DNA of 64,000 nt, taken from NCBI GenBank assembly GCA_903901915.1, contig CAIUSV010000080.1, forward strand, positions 34,858 to 98,857, read 5' to 3'. This DNA comes from an uncultured Rhodospirillaceae bacterium (lineage in GTDB: Bacteria > Pseudomonadota > Alphaproteobacteria > Rhodospirillales > Magnetospirillaceae). Position numbers and translations under genes: made by a program. The first letter of the stretch is position 1; every line of letters starts with the position of its first letter. Of this stretch, positions 42,435 through 52,058 are shown piece after piece. The notes under the pieces were generated by a model. The model was not told where the DNA came from, did not search any database, and saw only the letters and a list, made by a program, of their open reading frames with translations.

Positions 42435-44168
42435 ATGGCATCCCCAGCCCAGCAAACGACCGGATTTCCCGGTCTCAGGGTCGCGTTGCAGGCGATCGTC
42501 AATGTCCATTCCGGGCAGTGCTTCGGCCATGAAGTCCTGCTGAGGGGATGGGAGTCGCAACCGGCGGAAACCCCCGAGGAGATGTTGACGGCGGTTTGGC
42601 GGGAAGGGCGGCTGGTGGAGCTGGAGACCGCCATCCGCGCCCGGGTGGCCGACATCGCCGCCGCTGTACCGGCGGTGGCTGCCGGCGCCCTGTTCGTCAA
42701 TCTCGACCCCCGGGTGCTGCCCCAGCTCGACGCGGTGATGGCGATGACCCGCGCCACATTGCAACCGCTGTTCACCCATGTCGTTACCGAGGTTCGCGCT
42801 CTGCCCGAGGGCGAGAGCTGCGCGGTCTATTCCGCCAAGACCATGCGGCGAGACGGCGGCATGCTGGCGGTGGATCGCTTCGGCGATTCCGCCGATTCGC
42901 TGCGCCTGCTCACCGGTTGCGACCCCGATTTCATCAAGATCGACCGTACATTCATTCGCGGCATCGACACCGAGGCGCGCAAGCGAGTGGTTCTGGCCCA
43001 GCTGATCGGCATGGCCCACACCCTGGGAATCGAGGTGATCGCGGTAGGGGTGGAGACTGTTCGCGAACTCAATGTCTGTCGCGAACTGGGGCTGGATCTG
43101 GTTCAGGGTCATTTCATCGGCGCGCCCGAGGAAGCCCCATCACGATTGTTGGCCGCCCATCCTCATGTGGACGCCTTGGCTCGGGGCGACCGGCGGCGGC
43201 AGATCGACCAGAAATGGGTCGTGCAGCAGATGGATTCGGTGCCGGCGATTCTGGTCGATGCCTCGGTACGAGAGATGTTCGATCGTTTCGCCCGCGATGC
43301 CTCCGTCAATTATGTGCCGGTGGTGGATGGCTCGGGACGGCCGTTGGGCATTGTTCGTGAGAGTGATCTCAAGAATTATGCCTATTCCGCCTTCGGCAAG
43401 GATCTGATCGCCAACAAGGCGCTGGGCCGGCGGCTGCGTGATTTCGTGGTCCGCTGTCCCATGGCCGACATCGCCACGCCGTTGGACCAGATGCTGGCGA
43501 TATATGCCGCCGCCGAGAATGTCGATGGCGTCCTGGTCAGCGAACATATGGAGTATCGTGGCTTCCTGTCGGCGCGCTCGCTGATCCGCGCCACCCATGA
43601 AAAGACCTTGGCTCGGGCACGCGACGAGAACCCCTTGAGCAAGCTGCCGGGCAACGTCGTCATCAACGATTATGTCACCGGATGCGTCGGTGGCGGCGAG
43701 GGCGTGGTGCTGGCCTATATTGATTTCGACAATTTCAAGCCGTTCAACGACACCTATGGGTTTCGTCAGGGCGATCGCGCCATCTTGCTGTTCGCCGAAT
43801 TATGCCGCAAGGCGGCGATGCCCGAGACCTGGTTCGTCGGCCACATCGGTGGCGATGATTTCTTCGTCGGCATCAAGGGGATTACCGGGGACGAAGCCGC
43901 CGTCGCCATCGGCGAGCTGATCGGCCGTTTCAGTTCCGACGCCGAAAGCTTCTACGACGCCGAGGCCCGCAATCGCGGCTGCATCACCGCCCAGGACCGC
44001 GAGGGGCATGTGAAGACGTTTCCGCTGCTGTCGGCCAGTGCGGTGATTTGCGTGCTGCCGCCGGGGTGCCGCACCGTCAGCATGGACGACATCTCCACCG
44101 CCATCGCGTCGCGTAAGAAGGAGGCCAAGGCGGCGCCGGACAAGCTGTCCATCGTGACGCTGGCGTGA
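42435..44168 (+). CDS. EAL-CBS-GGDEF protein with degenerate active sites
   Basis: A 577-residue cytoplasmic protein: EAL-like domain (about 15-240), a CBS pair (about 268-390) and a GGDEF-like domain (about 400-575). The EAL motif is EVL (33-35). Asn89, Glu119, Asp147, Lys168, Glu207 and Gln224 are present, but the second metal Asp of the DDFG motif is Arg148 (VDRFG), which should weaken or abolish phosphodiesterase activity. The GGDEF motif is GGDDF (472-476) and no RxxD inhibitory site is found upstream. It may be a c-di-GMP or nucleotide sensor rather than an enzyme. CBS pairs usually bind adenine nucleotides. No good ribosome site is seen. Confidence 0.85.
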   Translation: MASPAQQTTGFPGLRVALQAIVNVHSGQCFGHEVLLRGWESQPAETPEEMLTAVWREGRLVELETAIRARVADIAAAVPAVAAGALFVNLDPRVLPQLDAVMAMTRATLQPLFTHVVTEVRALPEGESCAVYSAKTMRRDGGMLAVDRFGDSADSLRLLTGCDPDFIKIDRTFIRGIDTEARKRVVLAQLIGMAHTLGIEVIAVGVETVRELNVCRELGLDLVQGHFIGAPEEAPSRLLAAHPHVDALARGDRRRQIDQKWVVQQMDSVPAILVDASVREMFDRFARDASVNYVPVVDGSGRPLGIVRESDLKNYAYSAFGKDLIANKALGRRLRDFVVRCPMADIATPLDQMLAIYAAAENVDGVLVSEHMEYRGFLSARSLIRATHEKTLARARDENPLSKLPGNVVINDYVTGCVGGGEGVVLAYIDFDNFKPFNDTYGFRQGDRAILLFAELCRKAAMPETWFVGHIGGDDFFVGIKGITGDEAAVAIGELIGRFSSDAESFYDAEARNRGCITAQDREGHVKTFPLLSASAVICVLPPGCRTVSMDDISTAIASRKKEAKAAPDKLSIVTLA

Positions 44169-44174
44169 CGGCGC

Positions 44175-44498
44175 TCATTTACAGGCGAAAAAGCCTTCGT
44201 TGCGGACGGTCCTGGCGCAGGGGGTTTCCGGCTGGCCTTGTGCCTTTCTTTCCCGGTTCTCCTCGGTGCAGTTATTGTATTTCCTGTCGCTATTCGTGAC
44301 GTCATCGGCGGCGATGTTGATACGCTCATAGCCGTTTGGGCACATCCGTCTCGCGGCATGTCCGCAAGACTCGAAAAGCTGCATCGTGTTGTCGCAATTT
44401 ATATAATAGTACGATGTTCCATTCGATTTCTTGAACTCCGACACTTCGGCGCAGGCGCCAAGTATGCCGATCAGGACTATCGCTGCCAGTCTGTTCAT
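44175..44498 (-). CDS. Small cysteine-rich lipoprotein
   Basis: A 107-residue lipoprotein. The signal ends in the lipobox IGILGAC with Cys16. Six further cysteines (in YYINCDN, FESCGH, RRMCPN, YNNCTE, ETPCAR and FFACK) give an even number that could form three disulfides in the periplasm. GAGGAATT precedes the ATG at 44498. The sequence is lower in GC than its neighbours. I recognise no family. It converges on the EAL-CBS-GGDEF gene with a 6-bp gap. Confidence 0.7.
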   Translation of the reverse strand: MNRLAAIVLIGILGACAEVSEFKKSNGTSYYYINCDNTMQLFESCGHAARRMCPNGYERINIAADDVTNSDRKYNNCTEENRERKAQGQPETPCARTVRNEGFFACK

Positions 44499-44674
44499 CG
44501 CAATTCCTCAATCGGCGACGACCGCCGAGCGTCACGGCATGTGTCGCCGTCCACGGCCAAGGATAATGATTGCCGCGCCCGGGTGCAAACCCGCGTGACG
44601 GCGCGAGGCGCCGGGGGAACGCCAAGCCGGAATGTTTCGCCGCCATACCACCCCGATACCATACGACAAGATCA

Positions 44675-44705
44675 TTGACACGGGGCCGGGCCGACGACGA
44701 TCGTC
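44675..44705 (+). promoter_or_regulatory. Candidate promoter/operator of the TRAP operon
   Basis: A perfect TTGACA lies at 44675-44680, and a perfect 10-bp palindrome GACGATCGTC at 44696-44705 covers the -10 region. No good -10 hexamer is present, so the palindrome may be an operator for a regulator that also brings the polymerase. The spacer 44499-44749 has no other feature that I can see. Confidence 0.35.
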
Positions 44706-44749
44706 AGCGCTAGATTAGGTTCAGCCGGATCATCTTGGGAGGGAACAGC

Positions 44750-45766
44750 ATGACCGGGATTTCTCGACGCGATTTCGCCATCGGCGCGGCCAGTGCCGTC
44801 GCCGTTTCGACCTTTTTCATCGGTCGCGCCCGCGCCGCCGAGTTCACCTATAAGTACGCGAACAACCTTCCGGCCAGCCACCCCATGAACATCCGGGCCA
44901 TGGAGGCGGCGGAGCGGATCAAGGCCGAGACCAACGGCCGCTTCGAGTTGCAGGTTTTTCCCTCCAACCAGTTGGGCTCGGATACCGACATGCTGGGGCA
45001 GGTCCGATCCGGCGCCATCGACTTCTTCACCATGTCCGGGCTGATTCTGTCGACGCTGGTGCCGGCGGCCTCGATCAACGGCATCGGCTTCGCCTTCAAG
45101 GATTACGACACGGTGTGGCGGGCGATGGACGGCAAGCTTGGCGCCCATGTCCGCGGCGAGATCGCCAAGTCGCGGCAGATTTTCGCCTTCGAGAAGGTCT
45201 GGGACAACGGCTTCCGCCAGATCACCACCTCGACCAAGCCGATTCAAGGCCCCGCCGATCTGGTCGGGTTGCGCATCCGGGTGCCGGTGTCGCCACTGTG
45301 GACATCGATGTTCAAGTCGTTCGGTTCGGCGGTCGCCTCCATCAACTTCGCCGAGACCTATTCCGCGTTGCAGACCAAGCTGGTGGATGCCCAGGAAAAC
45401 CCCCTGGCGGTGATTTCCACCGCCAAGCTGTTCGAGGTGCAGAATTTCTGTTCCATGACCAACCACATGTGGGATGGCTTCTGGTTCCTGGGCAATCGCC
45501 AGAACTTCGAGGCGCTGCCCGCCGATATCCGCGCTATCGTCGAGAAGAACATCAACGCCGCCGGCATGGCCGAGCGTGCCGACGTCGCGGCGCTCAACGG
45601 CTCGATCCAGCAGGAGCTGTTGGCCAAGGGGATGAAGTTCAATGCGGTCGATACCGCCGCGTTCCGCGACAAGCTGAAATCCGCCGGTTTCTATGCCGAG
45701 TGGAAGGGGAAATACGGCGCCGAGGCCTGGGCCATCCTGGAAGATGCGGTCGGTTCGCTCGGCTGA
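44750..45766 (+). CDS. dctP: TRAP transporter substrate-binding protein (DctP type)
   Basis: A 338-residue periplasmic binding protein. Residues 1-30 form a twin-arginine signal (ISRRDFAIGAASAVAVS), so it is exported folded. The mature part (EFTYKYANNLPASHPMN, ERIKAETNGRFELQVFPSNQLGSD, GLRIRVPVSPLW, LVDAQENPLAVI) matches DctP/SiaP proteins, which bind carboxylates; the Arg in LRIRVP is the usual carboxylate ligand. GGGAGGG precedes the ATG at 44750. dctQM begins 1 bp after its stop. Confidence 0.92.
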   Translation: MTGISRRDFAIGAASAVAVSTFFIGRARAAEFTYKYANNLPASHPMNIRAMEAAERIKAETNGRFELQVFPSNQLGSDTDMLGQVRSGAIDFFTMSGLILSTLVPAASINGIGFAFKDYDTVWRAMDGKLGAHVRGEIAKSRQIFAFEKVWDNGFRQITTSTKPIQGPADLVGLRIRVPVSPLWTSMFKSFGSAVASINFAETYSALQTKLVDAQENPLAVISTAKLFEVQNFCSMTNHMWDGFWFLGNRQNFEALPADIRAIVEKNINAAGMAERADVAALNGSIQQELLAKGMKFNAVDTAAFRDKLKSAGFYAEWKGKYGAEAWAILEDAVGSLG

Positions 45767-45767
45767 C

Positions 45768-47639
45768 ATGAGCGGTCGCGTTTCCCTGGAAGTACCGCCG
45801 AACGGCGCCGCTCCGCCCGGCTGGGCGGCGAGGGCCGAGCGCGTGCTGGGCGTCGCCGTCGAGATTCCGGCGGCGGCGCTGGTGGCGGTCGAGATCGTCG
45901 TGCTGCTGTCGGGGGTGCTGGCCCGCTACGTCTTCCATACCCCGTTGGTGTGGTCCGACGAACTGGCGTCGATCCTGTTCCTGTGGCTGGCCATGGCGGG
46001 GGCGGTGGTGGCTTTGCGGCGCGGCGAGCACATGCGCATGACCGCGCTGGTGGCCGCGTTGCCGCCCCGCCGGCGGGCCTTTCTGGAGGCGCTGGCGCTG
46101 GCGGCGGGATTGGCGTTGCTGATCCTGCTGCTGATGCCGGCGGTGCATTACGCCTACGAGGAAAGCTTCGTCGTCACCCCGGCGCTGGAAATCCCCAATT
46201 CCTGGCGGGTGGCGGCGATTCCGGTCGGTGTGGTGTTGATGCTGGTGTTCTCGACGATCCGGCTGGCTCGGGTGGGCAGCGTCGGTGCGATCGCCGCCGC
46301 GCTGGCGGTGGTCGCCGGACTGGTGCTGGTGTTCTGGCTGAACGGCGCCACCCTGAAGGGCCTGGGCAATCTCAATCTCGTCATCTTCTTTGTCGGCGTC
46401 GTCGCCGCTTGCGTCTTCGCCGGGGTTCCCATCGCCTTTGCCTTCGCGCTGTCCACCTTCGGCTATCTGACCCTGACCACCCGGGTGCCGGCCATGACCA
46501 TGGTCGGGCGCATGGACGAGGGCATGTCACAGTTGATTCTGCTGGCGGTGCCGCTGTTCGTCTTTCTCGGCCTGCTGATCGAGATGACCGGCATGGCCCG
46601 CGCCATGGTGCGGTTTCTCGCCTGTCTGCTGGGGCACGTGCGCGGCGGGCTGTCCTATGTACTGATCGGGGCGATGTATCTGGTGTCGGGGATATCCGGC
46701 TCGAAGGCCGCCGACATGGCTGCCGTCGCTCCGGTGCTGTTTCCCGAGATGAAGGAGCGTGGCGCCAAGCCGGGTGATCTGGTGGCGCTGCTGTCGGCCA
46801 CCGGCGCCCAGACCGAGACGGTGCCGCCCAGTCTGGTGCTGATCACCATCGGCTCGGTGACGGGGGTGTCCATCGCCGCGCTGTTCACCGGCGGGCTCGT
46901 TCCCGGCCTGGTGCTGGCGGTGGGGCTGTGCCTGGTGGTGCGCCGTCGCTATCGCGGCGAGGACCTCAGCCACGTCAGGCGGGCCGACGGCGCCGAGATC
47001 CGTCGGGCCTTCCTGATCGCCTTGCCGGCTATTGCCCTGCCGTTCGTGATCCGCGCCGCGGTGATCGAGGGCATCGCCACCGCCACCGAGGTCTCGACCA
47101 TCGGTATCGCCTATTCCGTCGTTGCCGGTCTGCTGTTCTATCGCCAGTTCAATTGGCGCCGGGTGATGCCGATGCTGGTGGAGACGGCATCGCTGTCCGG
47201 CGCCATTCTGCTGATCATCGGCGCCGCCACCTCCATGGCCTGGGGGCTGACCCAGTCGGGCTTCTCGCGTACCCTGGCCGCGATGATGGCGCAGCTTCCC
47301 GGCGGCGCCGTCACCTTCATGGCGGTGTCCATCGTCACCTTCGTCATTCTGGGCAGCGTGCTGGAGGGGATTCCGGCCATCGTCCTGTTCGGGCCGCTGC
47401 TGTTTCCCATCGCCCGCGCCGTCGGCATCCACGAGGTCCACTACGCCATGGTGGTGATTCTGGCCATGGGCCTGGGGCTGTTCGCGCCGCCGTTCGGTGT
47501 CGGCTATTACGCCGCCTGCGCCATCGGCCGGGTCAATCCGGATGCCGGTATCGGCCCGATCTGGGGCTATCTGCTGGCGCTGATGGCCGGGCTGGTGGTG
47601 GTGGCGGCGGTTCCCTGGCTATCCACCGGCTTTCTGTGA
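45768..47639 (+). CDS. dctQM: Fused TRAP permease DctQ-DctM
   Basis: A 623-residue inner-membrane protein. Residues about 20-190 are the small DctQ domain of four segments (WSDELASILFLWLAMAGAVVAL, RRGEHMRM). After a short linker, residues 195-620 are the large DctM domain with 12 or so segments (AVPLFVFLGLLIEMTGMA, SATGAQTETVPPSLVLITIGS, APPFGVGYYAACAIGRVNPD). Together with DctP it takes up a carboxylate using the Na+ or H+ gradient. The last 21 bp overlap the converging ABC permease gene. Confidence 0.92.
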   Translation: MSGRVSLEVPPNGAAPPGWAARAERVLGVAVEIPAAALVAVEIVVLLSGVLARYVFHTPLVWSDELASILFLWLAMAGAVVALRRGEHMRMTALVAALPPRRRAFLEALALAAGLALLILLLMPAVHYAYEESFVVTPALEIPNSWRVAAIPVGVVLMLVFSTIRLARVGSVGAIAAALAVVAGLVLVFWLNGATLKGLGNLNLVIFFVGVVAACVFAGVPIAFAFALSTFGYLTLTTRVPAMTMVGRMDEGMSQLILLAVPLFVFLGLLIEMTGMARAMVRFLACLLGHVRGGLSYVLIGAMYLVSGISGSKAADMAAVAPVLFPEMKERGAKPGDLVALLSATGAQTETVPPSLVLITIGSVTGVSIAALFTGGLVPGLVLAVGLCLVVRRRYRGEDLSHVRRADGAEIRRAFLIALPAIALPFVIRAAVIEGIATATEVSTIGIAYSVVAGLLFYRQFNWRRVMPMLVETASLSGAILLIIGAATSMAWGLTQSGFSRTLAAMMAQLPGGAVTFMAVSIVTFVILGSVLEGIPAIVLFGPLLFPIARAVGIHEVHYAMVVILAMGLGLFAPPFGVGYYAACAIGRVNPDAGIGPIWGYLLALMAGLVVVAAVPWLSTGFL

Positions 47640-48466
47640 CGTCTGTCCGCCCCTGGGGTCGAGCCGGCGTTGCAGCCCGTCGCCCAGCAGGTTGAAGGCC
47701 AACACCGCCAGCAGGATGGCGCCGCCGGGCCATACCGCCAGGGCGGGGGCGCTCCACACCACGTCCATGGCGCCGGTCAGCATGTTGCCCCACGATGCCA
47801 TCGGCGGGCGGATGCCGAGTCCCAGGAACGACAGTGCGCTTTCGATCAGGATGATGTTGCCGATCGACAGCGTCGTCGCCACCACGATGGGCGAGGCGAC
47901 GTTGGGCAGGATATGACGGATCATGATGCGCCCGGGGGTGGCGCCCACCGCCACCGCGGCGCGGACATAGTCGCGGCTGCGCACCGTCAGCGCCGAGGCC
48001 CGCACCAGCCGTGCCACCGTGGTCCAGCCGACGGCGGCGATGATCAGCGCCAGCCTGGCGATGGCGAAGCCCTCCGAATTCAGAACCTCGGCGCCGAGGC
48101 CCAGCTTGGCGGGATCGGCTGCCGCCAGCACGATCAGCAGCGGCAGCAGCGGCAGCGCCATCACTCCGTCGGTCAGGCGCATCAGCGCCGCGTCGGTGAA
48201 GCCGCCGCGATAGCCGGCCACCAGCCCGATCACGGTGCCGATGATCGCCGCCAGCAGAGCCGTCGCCGCCGCCACCGCCAGCGACACCCGGCCCCCGGCC
48301 AGCAGCCGTGCGGCGAGATCGCGGCCCAATTCGTCGGTTCCCAGTGGGTGGAGAAGGGCGGGCGGCGCGAAGCGGACGGACAGGTCCAGCGCCTCGGGAT
48401 CGGGCAGCAGCAGCGGCGCCAGCGCCATGGCCAGCGCCAGCAGGATCAGGATGGTGGCGCCGGCTC

Positions 48467-48470
<4 letters not shown>
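47619..48470 (-). CDS. Oligopeptide-type ABC transporter permease (DppC/OppC family)
   Basis: A 283-residue permease with about six segments. The N-terminal HPLGTDELGRDLAARLLAGGRVSL and the EAA loop RAAVAVGATPGRIMIRHILPNVASPI are typical of the DppC/OppC subfamily. It is the last of three genes; the C-terminal end converges on dctQM with a 21-bp overlap. No ATPase gene (DppD/DppF) is in the operon, so the energising subunits must be encoded elsewhere. An ATGA overlap couples it to the upstream permease. Confidence 0.9.
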
Positions 48471-49401
<931 letters not shown>

Positions 49402-49405
<4 letters not shown>

Positions 49406-51033
49406 TCCCACCGCCAGTTCTCCACCCAATAGGGCGTGGGGTCCTGGTGGCCGGTGGGCTCCAGCCCCTTCAGTTCGCGCGGCAGGATGAAGCCGTCGGC
49501 CTTGAAATATAGCGGCAGCGCCGGCAGGTCGGCGGCGTACAGCGCCTGGATCTCGCGCCACAGCGCCTTGCGCCTCGGCCGGTCCAACTCGGTCTCGACC
49601 GCGTCGATCAGGGCGTCCATCGCCGGGTTGGCATAGCCGCTATAGTTCTCGCCCGACCAGTTGTTGGCGGCGGCGGGAATCATCGCCGAGTGCAGGGTCG
49701 AGCGCGGCACGTTTTCCGGAGCCGAGTACCACGCGAACATGGCCATGTGGGCGAACTTGCGCCGGGTCACGGTCTCGCCGAACAGCACGCGCGGCGGCTC
49801 GGTCTTGACCTTGAGCTCGACGCCGGCCTTGCGCCATTGTGCTTGCAGCACCTGCGCCACCAACTCGCGCGAGCGGTTGCCGGCGGTGGTGACCAGATCC
49901 AGGGCCAGCCGTTCCCCCCGGGCGTTGACGCGGATGCCGCCGGGGCCGGGCTTCCAACCGGCCTCGTCGAGCAGGGCGGCGGCCTTGGCGGTATCGAAGG
50001 CGTATTTCGGAATGTCGTCGGCGTGGACCCAGTCCAGTTGCGGCACCATGGAATTAGCCACCGGCTCGCGCCCGTCGAACAGTTGCCGGGTCATGGCGTC
50101 GCGGTCGAGCGCCAGTAGAAGCGCGCGACGCACCCGGACGTCGGCCAGGACCGGCGAGCCGAGGTTGAGATCGATGTGCTCGTAGGCCAGGCTGGGGCGG
50201 GTGATTACGCTGAAACGGCCACCGTGGCGCTTCTCGAAGGCCAGGGTCGGTTCCAGCGGCAGCCCCAGTTCGCCCGCGATCATGTCGATGCCGCCCGACA
50301 GCAGGTTGGCTTCCAGCGAGGCGGTGTTCTCGATGACCTTGATGACGATGCGGGCGAAGGCCGGCTTTGCGCCTGCCCAATAGGCGTTACGCTCCAGCAC
50401 CACATGACTGCCCTGGACCACCTGGGCAATGCGGTAGGGGCCGTTGTAGAGGCCGGGATTGGTGGTGTCCTGGTCATAGGCGGTGCGGTTGCGGTATTCC
50501 CCCGGCGCCGGCTCGAAGCGGGCGCGCTCGACATGGGCGGGCAGCGGCCCCAGGTCGCCGAAGGCATTGTAGTCGAAGGTCTGGCGATCGACGTGCACGG
50601 TGAAGGTGCGGGCGTCTTTGACGTCGATCCAGGTGATGCGGCGGAACGCCTCGGCGCTGGCTACCCCCGACTGGGGGTGCCGCCCCACCTGCCAGGCGAA
50701 CACCACGTCGGCGCTGCCGACCGGCTTGCCGTCGGCCCAGCGCGCGTCGGCACGCAGGGTATAGGTGACCGCCATGCCCTTGCCTTCCCGCTTGGCCAAG
50801 CCATTCTCCAGGGTGGGCAGGGTCTCGCACAGCAGGCAGACCAATTGCCACTTGGCGTCGTAGACGGTGATCGGGCGCTGAGCGAAGGCCAGGACATAGC
50901 TTTTCGCCAGCATGGATTCGATCAGCGGGTTGAAGTTGGCGGGAAACTGGGAGATGCCGATCACCAGTTCATCCTTCGCCGCCGCCGGCCACGACAGCAG
51001 CATCAGTATCAGGGCGGCTAACAGGCGTCGCAT
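49402..51033 (-). CDS. Oligopeptide-type ABC substrate-binding protein (SBP family 5)
   Basis: A 543-residue periplasmic protein. The signal peptide (about 1-19, LLSWPAAAK) is followed by the family 5 fold: GISQFPANFNPLIES, YTLRADARWADGKPVGSADVVFAW, and NPGLYNGPYRIAQVVQGSHVVLERN. The substrate is unknown; such proteins bind peptides, nickel or opines. AGGAG precedes the ATG at 51033. It is the first gene of the three-gene ABC operon. The mature protein has a Cys pair in QLVCLLCETL. Confidence 0.9.
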
Positions 51034-51156
51034 GAGGATGCTCCTGGCGGCGGGACGGCTGAACGACAGCATCGAAGTCCCTCTCCCGGCTGTCAAGGCG
51101 GGCCTTGGCACCAAAATTGCTGCAACTTTTTCGGATATGGTTTGGGGGACATTCTC

Positions 51157-51996
51157 ATGATTGCATCGATTTTGGCCAGTTCCGGCGTCAGGCAAGGACG
51201 GTCCACGGCTTCCGCTTCGGCTCCGGGGACGGCCTCGGCCTCGTTCGGCGCGGAACTTTATGCCGCTGTCGGCGAGCGGCCGGGTGCCGACCCGGCAAAA
51301 TCTGCCGAGACCGGGCAATCCGGGGCGGCGGTGTTGTCCCCGTCGACGGCGGCGAGCCTGCTTGACTCCGGTCAGTCGGAGTTCGCCGCTTGGAAATCCG
51401 AATATTTCCGGCATGGCATCAGCGCGGATCGGCGCCAGCAGGTCGAGGACAACTCAGCCGCCTTCGAGGCGCTGACGGCGAAGGCGGCATCCAGCAACGC
51501 CTTCAGCGATCCCCAGACCTTCCTGCAATCCCTGTCGCCGTCCGAACTAAGCACGTTACAGGCGATTCACTGTCTGGCGGCACCCATCGACGCCGCCGGC
51601 CTGAGCAAGGAGGGGGCGTTGAATCTGCTGGTGTGCCCCGGCCATGCCCAGGACATCGACAATGACGGATTCGAGCAGGTCGGCGCGGCCAAGACGTGGA
51701 CCTTCCCGCCGCCCAATGCCCCCGCCAAGGTCAAGCAGGCCTGGAAGGACGCCACCGCCAATATGAGCGACCACGATGTCATGCTGCTGAGTGGCAGCTT
51801 CCTGCCCTTGTCCCTCGGCAACGGTGGCAACGCCTATATCAGCCCGGACGCCGACTACGCCGAGATCGTCAGCCGCACCATCGAAGGCGCCAAACTGTCG
51901 AGCCAGTACGATCAGCCCGAGCAGCAGGCAAACCGGGCAAGGCAACTGACCATGCTGGAACGCCTTTTGAACGGTCTGCAAGCCTCCTCCGTCTGA
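51157..51996 (+). CDS. Unrecognised 279-residue protein with a DxDNDG loop
   Basis: I do not recognise this protein. The N-terminal 75 residues are Ala/Ser/Gly-rich and disordered in appearance. The rest is helical, with AAWKSEYFRHGISADRRQQVED, SPSELSTLQAIHCLAAPIDAAGL, a calcium-loop-like AQDIDNDGFEQVG and KVKQAWKDATANMSDHDVML. There is no standard signal peptide or membrane segment; the start MIASILASSG is only mildly hydrophobic. GGGGGAC precedes the ATG at 51157. A protein of 737 residues with EF-hand loops follows 62 bp downstream, so the two may act together. Confidence 0.65.
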   Translation: MIASILASSGVRQGRSTASASAPGTASASFGAELYAAVGERPGADPAKSAETGQSGAAVLSPSTAASLLDSGQSEFAAWKSEYFRHGISADRRQQVEDNSAAFEALTAKAASSNAFSDPQTFLQSLSPSELSTLQAIHCLAAPIDAAGLSKEGALNLLVCPGHAQDIDNDGFEQVGAAKTWTFPPPNAPAKVKQAWKDATANMSDHDVMLLSGSFLPLSLGNGGNAYISPDADYAEIVSRTIEGAKLSSQYDQPEQQANRARQLTMLERLLNGLQASSV

Positions 51997-52058
51997 GCGG
52001 CTTGCCTCTTTCCCCGCTTAGGGCATGATTGTACTTCACGCGACCGATGGGGGCGGAC

